Shown: positions 52,197 to 61,855, counted from the first letter of the stretch. The stretch is 64,000 nt of DNA from JBBROS01 sp965217935 (GCA_965217935.1 OZ244581.1:3782001-3846000), one strand, 5' to 3'. Numbers and translations are program-made. Notes: generated by a model from the sequence alone, not told the origin.

Positions 52197-53999
52197 GTGA
52201 AGATTTCAAAGCTTTCCCTTCTTGCCTGCACCGCGATGCTTGGCGTCGGCGCCGTAGCGGCCAGCCAGCCAGCATCCGCGAATGACCAACTGCTGAAGAT
52301 GCAGAAAGATGCGAACCAGTGGGTGATGCCTGCGGGCAACTATGCCAGCCAGCGATACAGCACGCTCGACCAGATCAATGCGAAGAACGTGGATAAGATG
52401 CACCCGATGTGGTCGTTCTCGACCGGCGTGCTGCGTGGGCACGAGGGCGGTCCGCTGGTCATCGGCGACGTGATGTATGTGCATACGCCGTTTCCGAACA
52501 ACGTGTTCGCGCTTGACCTGAACAACAACGGCCGCGTGCTGTGGAAGTACGAGCCGCACCAGGACCCGAACGTGATCGCGGTGATGTGCTGCGATACGGT
52601 CAACCGGGGCGTGGCCTACGGCGACGGCAAGATTGTCCTGAACCAGTCGGACGCGACGGTGGTGGCGCTCGACGCCAAGACCGGCAAGGAGCTCTGGAGC
52701 GTCAAGAATGGAGACGCCGCCAAGGGCGAGACCATGACGATGGCGCCGATGATCGTGAAAGATAAAGTTTACGTCGGCATCAGCGGCGGCGAGTTCGGGG
52801 TGCAGGGCCGTTTGACGGCGTACAATCTCAAGGACGGCTCGATGGCGTGGAACGCCTACTCGGTCGGGCCGGACGACCAGTTGCTGATCGACCCTCAGAA
52901 GACGATGATGATGGGCAAGCCGGTTGGCAAGGACTCGTCAGTGTCGACCTGGCAGGGCGACCAGTGGAAGACGGGCGGCGGCTCAACCTGGGGCTGGTAT
53001 TCGTATGACCCGGCGACCAACCTGATCTATTACGGAACCGGCAACCCGAGCACCTGGAACCCGGTGCAGCGGCCAGGCGACAACAAATGGTCGATGACGA
53101 TCTTCGCCCGCGATGCGGATACCGGCATGGCGAAGTGGGTGTTCCAGATGACACCGCACGACGAGTGGGACTACGACGGCGTCAACGAGATGATCCTCGC
53201 CGACATCCCGGTGAAGGGGAAGATGACGAAGGCGCTGGTGCACTTCGACCGCAACGGCTTCGCATACACGCTGAACCGCGAGACGGGCGAGTTGCTGGTT
53301 GCCGAGAAGTTCGACCCGGCGGTGAACTGGGCGACCAAAGTCGACATGAAGACCGGCCGGCCTCAGCTCGTGGAGGACTACTCGACGCAAGCTGGCGGCA
53401 CGGACCATAACACCCGCAATATCTGCCCCGCGGCTTTGGGATCGAAGGACCAGCAGCCGGCGTCGTTCTCGCCGAAAACGGGGCTGTTCTACGTGCCGAC
53501 CAACCACGTCTGCATGGATTACGAGCCGTTCAAGGTATCCTACACCGCCGGGCAGCCGTATGTCGGGGCGACGTTGTCGATGTATCCGCCTAAGGGCGAC
53601 AAGAACCTCGGCAACTTCATCGCCTTCGACGCCGGGCAGGGCAAGATCGTCTGGTCCGATCCGGAGCCGTTCTCCGTGTGGTCCGGCGCGCTTTCGACAG
53701 CAGGCGACATCGTGTTCTACGGCACGCTGGAAGGCTACCTGAAGGCCGTCGACATCAAGACCGGCAAGGAGCTGTACAGCTACAAGACGCCGTCCGGGAT
53801 CATCGGCAACATCAACACCTACACGCATAACGGCAAGCAGTATGTCGCCGTGTTGTCCGGTGTTGGCGGCTGGGCCGGGATCGGCATGGCGGCCGGGTTG
53901 TCGGAGGACAATGCCGGGCTTGGCGCTGTCGGCGCTTACAAGCAGCTTTCGAACTACACGCAGCTCGGCGGCGTGCTGACCGTCTTCGGGATCGAGTAA
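52197..53999 (+). CDS. xoxF: Lanthanide-dependent methanol dehydrogenase XoxF
   Basis: Periplasmic PQQ enzyme of 600 residues oxidising methanol. The signal peptide (SLLACTAMLGVGAVAASQPASA) fits a GTG start with a strong Shine-Dalgarno. The vicinal disulphide C131-C132 over PQQ is present. The motif D325-Y-D327 in EWDYDGVNE carries the second Asp that separates lanthanide-using XoxF from calcium-using MxaF. The N-terminus NDQLLKMQKDANQWVMPAGNYASQRYS looks like the XoxF5 clade. Eight propeller-type blades are expected. A strong terminator follows, then xoxG and xoxJ. No mxaF, mxaI or pqq genes are in the window. Confidence 0.97.
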   Translation: MKISKLSLLACTAMLGVGAVAASQPASANDQLLKMQKDANQWVMPAGNYASQRYSTLDQINAKNVDKMHPMWSFSTGVLRGHEGGPLVIGDVMYVHTPFPNNVFALDLNNNGRVLWKYEPHQDPNVIAVMCCDTVNRGVAYGDGKIVLNQSDATVVALDAKTGKELWSVKNGDAAKGETMTMAPMIVKDKVYVGISGGEFGVQGRLTAYNLKDGSMAWNAYSVGPDDQLLIDPQKTMMMGKPVGKDSSVSTWQGDQWKTGGGSTWGWYSYDPATNLIYYGTGNPSTWNPVQRPGDNKWSMTIFARDADTGMAKWVFQMTPHDEWDYDGVNEMILADIPVKGKMTKALVHFDRNGFAYTLNRETGELLVAEKFDPAVNWATKVDMKTGRPQLVEDYSTQAGGTDHNTRNICPAALGSKDQQPASFSPKTGLFYVPTNHVCMDYEPFKVSYTAGQPYVGATLSMYPPKGDKNLGNFIAFDAGQGKIVWSDPEPFSVWSGALSTAGDIVFYGTLEGYLKAVDIKTGKELYSYKTPSGIIGNINTYTHNGKQYVAVLSGVGGWAGIGMAAGLSEDNAGLGAVGAYKQLSNYTQLGGVLTVFGIE

Positions 54000-54061
54000 T
54001 GTTGGGACGGGCAGCATCAGTTTGACGCAGTTCATTCCGGTGATGCCCTGAGCATGAAACG

Positions 54062-54090
54062 CCCGGCGGCAGGGATTTGCCGCCGGGTCT
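54062..54090 (+). terminator. Intrinsic terminator between xoxF and xoxG
   Basis: A perfect 10-bp GC stem (cccggcggca at 54062-54071, tgccgccggg at 54078-54087) with a 6-nt loop is followed by tctttgtt. It should stop or reduce transcription after xoxF, so xoxF is expressed above xoxGJ. Confidence 0.8.
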
Positions 54091-54111
54091 TTGTTGAGAG
54101 TAGATTGACTT

Positions 54112-54552
54112 ATGCGAACAGTCGCGAATTTGAGTGTGGTTGCCGGGATCGTTGCTGCGATCGGAGTGGGCGGCATCGCGTCCTCGCGGGTGGCCCAGGC
54201 GGAAAACGATCCCGTCTACGTCGTGAAAGACGGGATGGTTGACCAGCATGTCTATAACGGCTTCCGACGTTACGGCGAGTCGTGCCTGCGGTGCCACGGG
54301 CCGGATGGCGCGGGGAGTTCTTACGCGCCGAGCTTGGTCAATTCGTTGCAACACTTGGACTACGAGCAGTTTGCCAACACCGTGATCAACGGCAAGCAGC
54401 AGGTGAATGCGGCGCAGAACCAAGTCATGCCGTCGTTCGGCACGACCGAGGATGTCGTGCTGTACATGGACGACATCTACGGCTACTTGAAAGCGCGGTC
54501 CGACGGCAAGCTTGGTCGCGGGCGGCCGAAGCGGATGGGAGATGACAGCTAG
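54112..54552 (+). CDS. xoxG: Cytochrome c XoxG
   Basis: Periplasmic c-type cytochrome of 146 residues, the likely electron acceptor of XoxF. A signal peptide precedes ENDPVYVVKDG. The haem-binding motif is C58-L-R-C61-H62 (ESCLRCHGPDGAG), and a Met in NQVMPSFG (near 105) is the likely sixth ligand. The length and position directly after xoxF fit XoxG. The C-terminus is basic (GRGRPKRM). The next gene starts 11 bp before its stop. Confidence 0.92.
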   Translation: MRTVANLSVVAGIVAAIGVGGIASSRVAQAENDPVYVVKDGMVDQHVYNGFRRYGESCLRCHGPDGAGSSYAPSLVNSLQHLDYEQFANTVINGKQQVNAAQNQVMPSFGTTEDVVLYMDDIYGYLKARSDGKLGRGRPKRMGDDS

Positions 54553-55375
54553 CTTGCGAGGGGCGGCGCTCGCACTGGCGGCCATTGTTGCGGCCAGCCC
54601 CGCGGCTGCGCAACGGGCGGAGCTGGTCTTCAGCACGGAACTTCGGGTTTGCGCCGATCCTGCGAACCTTCCCTTCTCCAACCGCGAGCAGCAGGGCTTC
54701 GAGAACAAGATCGCCGATCTGATCGGAGCCGACCTTGGCGTCCCGGTTTCCTACGTCTGGTTTCCTCAGACGGTTGGTTTCATACGCAACACATTGCGGG
54801 CACGGACCTGCGATTTGGTCATGGGAGCGGTATCGGGCGATGGCGTGATGGACAACACGTCGGCCTACTATCATTCCGGTTACATGATCGCGACTCGCGC
54901 GTCCGACGACATTGCCGCAACCTCGATCGGCGATCCGGTGTTGAAAGATAAGCGGATCGGGCTCGTGGCAGCCACGCCGCCGACGGATCTGGTCTTGCGT
55001 CACGGGCTGATGGATCACGTGACCGCCTATGCGCTGTCCGCCGATACAAGGCTGGGCAGCCCGGCGCGCAAGATGCTGAAAGACCTTGCCGACGGGGTGA
55101 TCGACGTGGCGCTGGCATGGGGACCGGTTGCGGGTTACGCCATCCATCATGACGGCTTGCCGCTCCATGCCGCGTTCATCACGCCGGAGCCGAACGCGCC
55201 GCGGCTCGATTACCGGATCGCGATGGGCGTCCGGGCGAATGAGCCGGAGTGGCGGCGGCGGATTAACCAGGCCATACGGACGCAACGGGTCAAGATCGAG
55301 CAGATTCTGGACGACTATGGCGTGCCGCAATTGGACGAGCAGAACCAGCCGGCGCCGTTGCGCGCGGATCGATGA
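54542..55375 (+). CDS. xoxJ: XoxJ-type periplasmic protein
   Basis: Periplasmic binding-protein fold protein of 277 residues, of the quinoprotein-dehydrogenase-associated class. A signal peptide ends near AAA/Q (about 24). The N-terminal LRVCADPANLPFSNREQQGFENKIAD block (about 35-60) is typical. XoxJ is required for XoxF function in some methylotrophs and may help activation of the apoenzyme, though its ligand is unknown. The ATG at 54542 overlaps xoxG and gives a good signal peptide. The ATGA overlap with the next gene shows coupling. Confidence 0.9.
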   Translation: MTASLRGAALALAAIVAASPAAAQRAELVFSTELRVCADPANLPFSNREQQGFENKIADLIGADLGVPVSYVWFPQTVGFIRNTLRARTCDLVMGAVSGDGVMDNTSAYYHSGYMIATRASDDIAATSIGDPVLKDKRIGLVAATPPTDLVLRHGLMDHVTAYALSADTRLGSPARKMLKDLADGVIDVALAWGPVAGYAIHHDGLPLHAAFITPEPNAPRLDYRIAMGVRANEPEWRRRINQAIRTQRVKIEQILDDYGVPQLDEQNQPAPLRADR

Positions 55376-55941
55376 GATGGCGGCTCATGTTGTTGGCAGT
55401 GGCAGCGCTGTGCCTTGGGGCGGCTGTTCCGGAGCCGCAGGGATATCGGCTCGGTGATTACCGTGCGCCGGTCCCGGACACGGTGGCAGGCGCGCAGGTG
55501 GTCGATTTAACCGAGCTTCAAACTTTGATGCAGCGCGGGCAGGCCGTGCTGATCGACGTATTGGCGGCCCCGCGGCGGCCGGCGGGGATGCGAGCGGATA
55601 TGCCTTGGCTGCCGCCGGCGCACGAAGACATTCCGGGGAGCGTCTGGTGGCCCGATATTGGGCGGGGGGCAATCCCGCCGGTGCTGGATGCCGCTTTGCG
55701 AGCGCGGCTGCGGGAACTTTCGGCTGCTCATCCGGGCGGCCTGATCGTGTTCTACTGCAAGAGCGAGTGCTGGCTGAGCTGGAACGCTGCCAAGCGGGCG
55801 GCGAGCTACGGCGTAAATGCGGGATGGCTGCCCGCCGGGGCGGATGGCTGGGCGGCAGCAGGGCGGCCGTTGGCGACGGCGACGCCGGAGTTCCTGGATC
55901 GGTTGCCCGAGGATTTGTCGGGCAACGATCGCCGGGATTAG
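55372..55941 (+). CDS. PQQ-associated CXXCW-motif rhodanese-like protein
   Basis: Exported protein of 189 residues of the PQQ-dependent catabolism-associated CXXCW family. A short signal peptide is followed by a rhodanese-like fold with VLIDVLAAPRRP (about 61-72) and the family motif C129-K-S-E-C133-W134 followed by LSWNAAKRA. The cysteine pair suggests thiol or disulphide chemistry in the periplasm, but no reaction is known. It is found with XoxF- and ExaF-type dehydrogenase clusters and is the last + strand gene of the xox group. Its 3' end meets repeat copy E. Confidence 0.88.
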   Translation: MRWRLMLLAVAALCLGAAVPEPQGYRLGDYRAPVPDTVAGAQVVDLTELQTLMQRGQAVLIDVLAAPRRPAGMRADMPWLPPAHEDIPGSVWWPDIGRGAIPPVLDAALRARLRELSAAHPGGLIVFYCKSECWLSWNAAKRAASYGVNAGWLPAGADGWAAAGRPLATATPEFLDRLPEDLSGNDRRD

Positions 55942-55966
55942 CGGCGCCGGATAGGCCCGTCTGGCC

Positions 55967-56012
55967 GGGCGGCTTTGGCGGCGTGCTGCCGCACCTATTG
56001 CCGATGCTCCTC
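55967..56012 (-). repeat. Dispersed hairpin repeat, copy E
   Basis: A leftward 46-bp copy of the repeat's 5' hairpin at the 3' end of the 55995 gene. The loop (aataggtgcggcagcac), aaa bulge and right outer arm gccgccc are conserved, but the left arm (gaggagc) has diverged because it encodes the protein's last residues. The gene's TAG stop lies in the loop (55995-55997). No second hairpin follows; the convergent CXXCW gene ends there. Confidence 0.7.
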
Positions 56013-56591
56013 CAATGAGGCTTGCAGCGCCCGGGCGAAGGCGCCGAGCCTGGCCCCTAGCTCGACGGGAGCCTCGCAGGCGTAGCGGATGGTCCGCTCG
56101 ACGGATTCGTAGTCGCGGATCAGGAAGGCGCGGCGGTCGGCGACTTCGCTGCGCTGCTCGGGCGGGGCGTTGGGCGGCAGGGCGCGGAGTTCGCTGGTGA
56201 CGTGGCCAACGGTCTCGGTGATGGCGCGCTGACGCCGCGCAATGGCGCGGAGGCGGTCGATGACCTGGTCGCGTTGCCTGTTGGTCTCGTCGACCAGGCC
56301 GGCAAAGACGCGGCCGAGCGTGGCCTGGCGGTCATCCGCGGCCACGGTGGAGGCGAAGGCCTGCAGGCGTTCGACGCCCTGCTCGACCGGCTCGGAACGC
56401 GGGGCGACCGTTGTCACGAGGTCCGCGATGCGTTGATCGTCCTGCCAGTCCGGTTTGGCGATCGGGGTCGGCCAGAACGTGCCGGCGGTGAGGTTCGGCA
56501 CGAGCCGCTGGACGCAGGGCCAGTCCGGGTCGGGCGCCGGCGGCCCGGCGGCGGCGGTCAGCAGGGCCAGGGCGGCGAGCAGGCGCTTCAT
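55995..56591 (-). CDS. Exported helical protein of the ABC cluster
   Basis: A 198-residue periplasmic protein with a signal peptide (MKRLLAALALLTAAAGPPAP) and a mostly helical mature part (RQRDQVIDRLRAIARRQRAITETVGHVTSELRALP) that may form a coiled coil, and two cysteines (PCVQRL, YACEAP). It is the last gene of the SBP-propeller-ATPase-permease group and overlaps the permease by 4 bp. Its position resembles that of unknown exported genes in lanthanide-uptake (Lut/Ped) clusters. The final codons and stop come from repeat copy E. Confidence 0.75.
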   Translation of the reverse strand: MKRLLAALALLTAAAGPPAPDPDWPCVQRLVPNLTAGTFWPTPIAKPDWQDDQRIADLVTTVAPRSEPVEQGVERLQAFASTVAADDRQATLGRVFAGLVDETNRQRDQVIDRLRAIARRQRAITETVGHVTSELRALPPNAPPEQRSEVADRRAFLIRDYESVERTIRYACEAPVELGARLGAFARALQASLEEHRQ

Positions 56592-57390
56592 TCGGCGGCG
56601 ACCCGGCGGGCGATCAGGCCGCGGCCCGGATCGTAGCCGACGACGGCGGCGGCCATGAACAGCAGGGTGCAGCCCGCGACGATGAGGGCCGAGACGGGAT
56701 CGATGCGCTGGTAGAGGGCGAAGCGGATAAGCTCGGTGGCCGAGGTGAAGGGGTTGGCCTCGCAGATCCAGTAGAGGAACAGGCTGGATTCCTTGACGCG
56801 CCAGAGCGGGTAGAGCGCGGAGGAGGCGAAGAACATGGGGAAGATGACGAAGTTCATCACCCCGGCGAAGTTCTCGAGCTGCCGGATGACGGAGGAGAGC
56901 ACGAGGCCGAGCGCGCCGAGCATCAGGCCCGAGAGGATGAGCGCGGGCAGGACTGTCAGGTAGCCGAGCGGCGGGGGTTCGATGTCCCAGAACCAGGCGA
57001 TGGCGAGGAACAGGTAGGCCTGGACAACCGAGACCGCGACGCCGGCCAGGAGCTTGGAGAGGAGAAGGAACCAGCGCGGGAGGGGGCTGACCATCAGGGT
57101 CTTCATGCTGCCCATCTCGCGGTCGTAGACCATGGAGAGCGAGCTTTGCATGCCGTTGAAGAGCTGGATCATGGCGATCAGGCCGGGGGCGATGTAGACT
57201 TCGTAGGGGACATAGGTCTCGTATGGCGGGACGATCGAGACGCCGAGGACGAAGCGGAAGCCGGCGGCGAAGATGGCGAGCCAGACGAGCGGGCGAACGA
57301 GGGCGGAAACGAAGCGGCCGCGCTGATGCACCCAGCGGAGGGCTTCGCGCTTGACGATGCCGGCCATGCAGCGGGCGTATTGGACGCCCG

Positions 57391-57394
<4 letters not shown>
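56588..57394 (-). CDS. ABC-2-type permease (PedC-like)
   Basis: Inner-membrane permease of 268 residues with six hydrophobic segments. VYDREMGSMKTLMVSPLPRWFLL (about 89-111) is the ABC-2 coupling region. It works with the adjacent ATPase and starts 4 bp before that gene's stop. In Pseudomonas putida the PedA1A2BC system and in Methylorubrum the Lut system, a transporter of this organisation is needed for lanthanide-dependent growth. The neighbouring xox genes support the same role here; transport direction and substrate are inferred, not shown. Confidence 0.85.
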
Positions 57395-58139
<745 letters not shown>

Positions 58140-58140
<1 letters not shown>

Positions 58141-59102
58141 CAGGGGGCGACCACGACGCCCCAGGGGAGCTGGCCGACCGGCACCGATTTGGTGACCTTG
58201 AGGCTGTCCACGTCGATGACGGACATGTCGTTGCTGATTCCGTTGGTGGTGAACAGGCGCTTGCCATCGGTCGAGAAGGCGAGGTTCCAGACGCGTTGGC
58301 CGACGAGGAGGTATTTCTGGACCTCGAAGCTGCGGGCGTCGACGACGGCGACGCGGTTGGCCGGGCCGAGGGCTATGAAGACGAACGGCTGCTCCCGGTC
58401 GATGGCGATGCCGACCGGCTGGATCGATTCGGCGGGGACGCCTGGCACCTTGAACTCGATGGTGTGAAGCACGGCGTGGCTTGCGGCGTCGATGACGGCG
58501 ACGGCGCCGCCGACCTCGGAGGAGACCCAGACCTGCTTGCCGTCCGGGGTGAACTTCGCGACCCGGGGGCGGCTGCCGACGAGGACGTTGGCGACGACGC
58601 CGTGCGTCTTGGTGTCGATGAAATGCGCCATGCTGGTGGTTTCGGAGGTGTTGACGAGGATGGCGCCGTCGGGGCTGACGCCCATGCCTTCCGGCTCGAC
58701 GCCGACGCCGATCTCGGTGACGATGCGCCCGGCGGGGATGTCGACGACGGAGACCATGTTGTCGTTCTCGTTCGAGACGTAGAGGGTTTTGCCGTCGGGG
58801 CTGAGCGCGAACAACTCCGGGTCCGGCCCGCTGGGGAGGATGCGGGCGACCTTCAGGGAGGCGAGGTCGAGGACTTCGATGTGGTCGCTGTCGCTGGTGC
58901 AGATGTAGAGGCTGCGGCCGTCTTTCGAGAGCACAATGCCGCGGGGGCGCTCGCCGACGGGCACGGTGGCGGCGACCTTCAGGGTTTGGCCGTCGAGGAC
59001 GGTGATGGTGTTGTCCTTCTCGTTGGAGACGAAGATGCGCTCCGCGTGGGCGCCGGCGGCGGCGAGCAGCAGGAGAAGGGCCGCGAGGATCACATGTGGC
59101 AT
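58140..59102 (-). CDS. YVTN beta-propeller protein (PedA2-like)
   Basis: Exported protein of 320 residues of the PQQ-dependent catabolism-associated beta-propeller family. The signal peptide ends at AHA (about 19). Repeated blades show RIFVSNEKDNTITVLD, LYICTSDSDHIEVLDL, LYVSNENDNMVSVVD and VWVSSEVGGAVAVIDAA, spaced about 40 residues apart. The ATG at 59102 lies within the end of the SBP gene (13-bp overlap). Such propellers accompany lanthanide and alcohol-oxidation ABC systems; a metal- or partner-binding role is inferred. Confidence 0.9.
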
Positions 59103-60262
59103 GTCGTCTCCGGCTGATCGATGCCGAGCGTGTCGAGCTCGGTGCGTTGATGCAGGTATCCTGGCTGCGGCGAGACCGAGACCAGGCTTTGGGCGTCGGC
59201 CAGGAGGACGGGCTGGCGGAGCTGGCCGTCCCAGGGGCGGAAGGTGAGGCGGGAGCCTTTGAAGGCGGCGAGTTCGAATTCGGGGCTGCGCAGGTAGGCG
59301 GCGATCTTTTCCGCGTCGGTGCTGCCGCCGCGGGTGGATGCTTCGCCGACGGCGCGGACGGCCATCCAGGCGCCGTAGTCGTGCGGGGTCATCCAGCGGT
59401 GGGCGAGCTTGAGGAAGCGGCTTTGCAGTTGGGTGCCGCCCCATTGCTCGAACGGCTTGGCCCAGGCTGTCGGGACGAGGCCGTAGCTGCCGGCGATGGG
59501 GCGGGGGTCGGTGGTGCGGTAGGCGAGGTCCTCCCCGAAGCCGTCAAGGGTGGTGTCGGCGACGACGAGGACGTCGTAGCTGAGGCCCTGGGTGAAGCGG
59601 GCGACTTCCGCGCCGATCAGCATATGGCCGGTGTCGGTGCGTTGGGCGCCGGGCTTGAAGGTCCAGGGCTTGTCGGTGACGCGGAGCTGAAATTTGCGGG
59701 CGGACCGGCGGAAGGCGTCGCCTAGGGCCTTGTCCGCGTCGGCGGGGCCGGTGACGAGCAGGAGGTTGCGCCATTGCTTGACGGCGAGGAACTGCATCAG
59801 GGCATCCGCCAGCATGGCCCGGCTCGGCAACAGATGGAGCACGTTGGCGCGGCAGTCCGCGCCGCGCAGGCGGTCATCGTGGCTGGTTGCGTCCAGAACG
59901 ATGCCGTCCTTCAGCACCGGCAGCGCGGCGACTTGCAGGAGCGCGTCCGCTGGCAGGTCGGCGACGACGATGCGGGCGCCATCCGCTGCCAGCTTCTTGG
60001 CTGCGGCCACGGCTGCCGCCGCGTCCGCGGCCACCGCCTCGTGCAAGGCAAAGGTTTGGCCGAGGAAGCGTCCGGTGGTTTGGTTGTCCTGGAGAGCGAG
60101 GCGCGCGCCCTGGATGCCGTCGTCGGCGGGCGGCGGGTCGAGCAGGCTGGCGGGCATCTCCGGCGGGGTGAGTGAGATATAGCCGATGTCGACCGCGGCG
60201 CCGCGGGCGTGCGGGGCCAAGCCGATCATGATCGCCAGAAGTGCCGGTGGCAGGCGCGGCAT
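59090..60262 (-). CDS. ABC substrate-binding protein (PedA1-like)
   Basis: Periplasmic binding protein of the type I (branched-chain amino-acid-like) fold, 390 residues. A signal peptide (LPPALLAIMIGLAPHARG) precedes VDIGYISLTPPEMPASL. The domain continues with DGIQGARLALQDNQTTGRFLGQ and paired lobes. The start at 60262 is supported by gggagaggg just upstream; the frame has an upstream TTG (60289). It is the first gene of the leftward five-gene cluster. Its position with the propeller, ATPase and permease genes matches the PedA1A2BC order. Confidence 0.88.
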   Translation of the reverse strand: MPRLPPALLAIMIGLAPHARGAAVDIGYISLTPPEMPASLLDPPPADDGIQGARLALQDNQTTGRFLGQTFALHEAVAADAAAAVAAAKKLAADGARIVVADLPADALLQVAALPVLKDGIVLDATSHDDRLRGADCRANVLHLLPSRAMLADALMQFLAVKQWRNLLLVTGPADADKALGDAFRRSARKFQLRVTDKPWTFKPGAQRTDTGHMLIGAEVARFTQGLSYDVLVVADTTLDGFGEDLAYRTTDPRPIAGSYGLVPTAWAKPFEQWGGTQLQSRFLKLAHRWMTPHDYGAWMAVRAVGEASTRGGSTDAEKIAAYLRSPEFELAAFKGSRLTFRPWDGQLRQPVLLADAQSLVSVSPQPGYLHQRTELDTLGIDQPETTCHM

Positions 60263-60364
60263 CCCTCTCCCCTTGGTCGGCGCCGCCAATCACGCCGCCC
60301 TGTTGTTCGGGATGAGAATGGACCCCCGCCGGGCGCTTGTCAGCCCCAATTAAAGGGACGGGAG

Positions 60365-61204
60365 ATGACCGCGGGCCTGCGGTGGGCAACAGACACTAAT
60401 TCCCGGATATGCTTGAGCATGTTTGAACCGCTCCTCGCCGCAGGTTTCCAGATCGAATTCCAATCTTATGCCGAGGCGATCCTAAGCGTGGATTTCTCCG
60501 ACATGGCTTTGCAGCTGCAAAATGTCCTGGCCACGGCGACGATACCGATTGAGGAGATCATCGGCTCTGGCGGGGGCGAGACCAAAGGCCCCCAGCGGCT
60601 CAGGCGAGCGTTGCACGGCCACGGATGGCGCAAGCACAAGTTCGAGGTCCAGAAAATAATCGACGGAATCGAGCGAGAGTCGATCTCGCACGAGGTCGAC
60701 CACGTTGCACGATTTCCGGCTGGAACGGTTGCCTTGGAAATCGAATGGAACAACAAAGATCCGTTCTTCGACCGCGATCTCGAAAACTACAAGCGCTTGC
60801 ACGCTGACGGCGCGATTTCAATCGGCGTCCTGATCACGCGAGGCGTTTCGCTTCAGGACCAGATGCGCGATGTGGTGCTGCGGTTTGCAATGGAAAAGGG
60901 CATCAACGGCGTCGCCGACTTACAGCGCCTCGGCTTGAGTCCAACCCGGCGGCAAGTGGCCGAGTACGCCCGGCGCACGCTTGGCGGCGCTGCATTTGCG
61001 GAAGCGTGGGCAATTGCATTTGTGCAGGACAAGTTCGGGGCCGCGACGACGCATTGGCGGAAACTCGAGGACCGCGTCAAGCGCGGAGTGGGCAATCCGT
61101 GCCCGTTGCTGCTGATCGGCTTGCCTGCAAGCCTCGTCACGTTCGGGGAACCGGAAAGAGAGGTGGAGCGGCTGATCGAGGACAGAGAAACATCAATCGA
61201 ATAA
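60365..61204 (+). CDS. BglII-family type II restriction endonuclease
   Basis: Probable type II restriction enzyme of 279 residues. The PD-(D/E)xK-type core is D112 (EVDHV), 13 residues, then E125-I-E127 followed by WNNKDPFFDRDLENYKRLHADGAISIGVLITRG, the BglII/BstYI family signature. Recognition is probably GATC-centred as in that family (AGATCT or RGATCY), but this cannot be read from sequence. The alternative ATG at 60419 (MFEPLLAAGF) would give 261 residues and matches the usual family start. Codon usage appears less GC-rich than that of its neighbours, suggesting transfer. It is convergent with its methyltransferase. Confidence 0.85.
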   Translation: MTAGLRWATDTNSRICLSMFEPLLAAGFQIEFQSYAEAILSVDFSDMALQLQNVLATATIPIEEIIGSGGGETKGPQRLRRALHGHGWRKHKFEVQKIIDGIERESISHEVDHVARFPAGTVALEIEWNNKDPFFDRDLENYKRLHADGAISIGVLITRGVSLQDQMRDVVLRFAMEKGINGVADLQRLGLSPTRRQVAEYARRTLGGAAFAEAWAIAFVQDKFGAATTHWRKLEDRVKRGVGNPCPLLLIGLPASLVTFGEPEREVERLIEDRETSIE

Positions 61205-61855
61205 GTTCAACGTGTCCCGCCCGGCGCGGGAGTGGTTGGCGTAGGTTTTCCAAGTCGGCTTGTAGGCGTCGTCGGCTTCGTTGCCCCATACGGTCCAGCC
61301 GGGCCGCGTGCCGCGCGCGAACAGTTCGAGGCGCGGACCCGGGCTACATGCCTCGATGATCGGGTAAAGCTCGTCCGGCTTGCGGGAATGCTCTCGCTTG
61401 CGCGTTCCGAGGTAATTGACCTGCGTCCGGCCCGGTTGCAGGGTCCGCGCATTCTTTCCCCGTATGCCGAACAGCAGGAGTTCGGTGACGTTGCGGAAAT
61501 AGAAGCCCACTCCGCGCCCATCGCTGCCGCCGTCCTTGCGGAGCTTATGCCAGACGATGTTGCTCTTGTAGCTGAACCCCCACGCCTGCATCACCCGCAA
61601 GCCTTCGGGCAGCAAGGCATTGGGCGCCCATAGGTAGAGATGGGACACCGGGGCGCTGACCTTTTCCACCGGCAAGGCGGAGATCGCGGCCAGGTCCATC
61701 GTGCCGTAGCGGCTCAGCCGCTTGTGCTCGGGCGCTATCGTGCCGGTGCGGTTGAGGAATTGCCACGGCGGGTCGGCCAGGATGCAGCCGAAGCTCTGGC
61801 TTTTCAAAGCGGTTAGAAGGTCCGCCGCAGGGTCGGGAGCGCTCGTCGTGGCCAA
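61193..61855 (-). CDS. MT-A70-family DNA adenine methyltransferase
   Basis: Probable modification enzyme of the restriction system, 220 residues. The catalytic motif is DPPW (residues 28-31 in CILADPPWQF), typical of m6A-forming MT-A70 enzymes, followed by SHLYLWAPNALLPEGLRVMQAWGFSYKSNIVWHK and the C-terminal ELFARGTRPGWTVWGNE. No ATG precedes DPPW in frame; a TTG at 61855 with aagagg about 12 bp upstream is the best start. It is tail-to-tail with the nuclease (12-bp overlap). No target-recognition domain was recognised. Confidence 0.85.
   Translation of the reverse strand: MATTSAPDPAADLLTALKSQSFGCILADPPWQFLNRTGTIAPEHKRLSRYGTMDLAAISALPVEKVSAPVSHLYLWAPNALLPEGLRVMQAWGFSYKSNIVWHKLRKDGGSDGRGVGFYFRNVTELLLFGIRGKNARTLQPGRTQVNYLGTRKREHSRKPDELYPIIEACSPGPRLELFARGTRPGWTVWGNEADDAYKPTWKTYANHSRAGRDTLNLFD

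Noticed and set aside
54054..54242. Short rightward ORF between xoxF and xoxG
   Set aside because: It runs through the terminator hairpin and the xoxG signal peptide in another frame; no plausible ribosome-binding site or conserved sequence.
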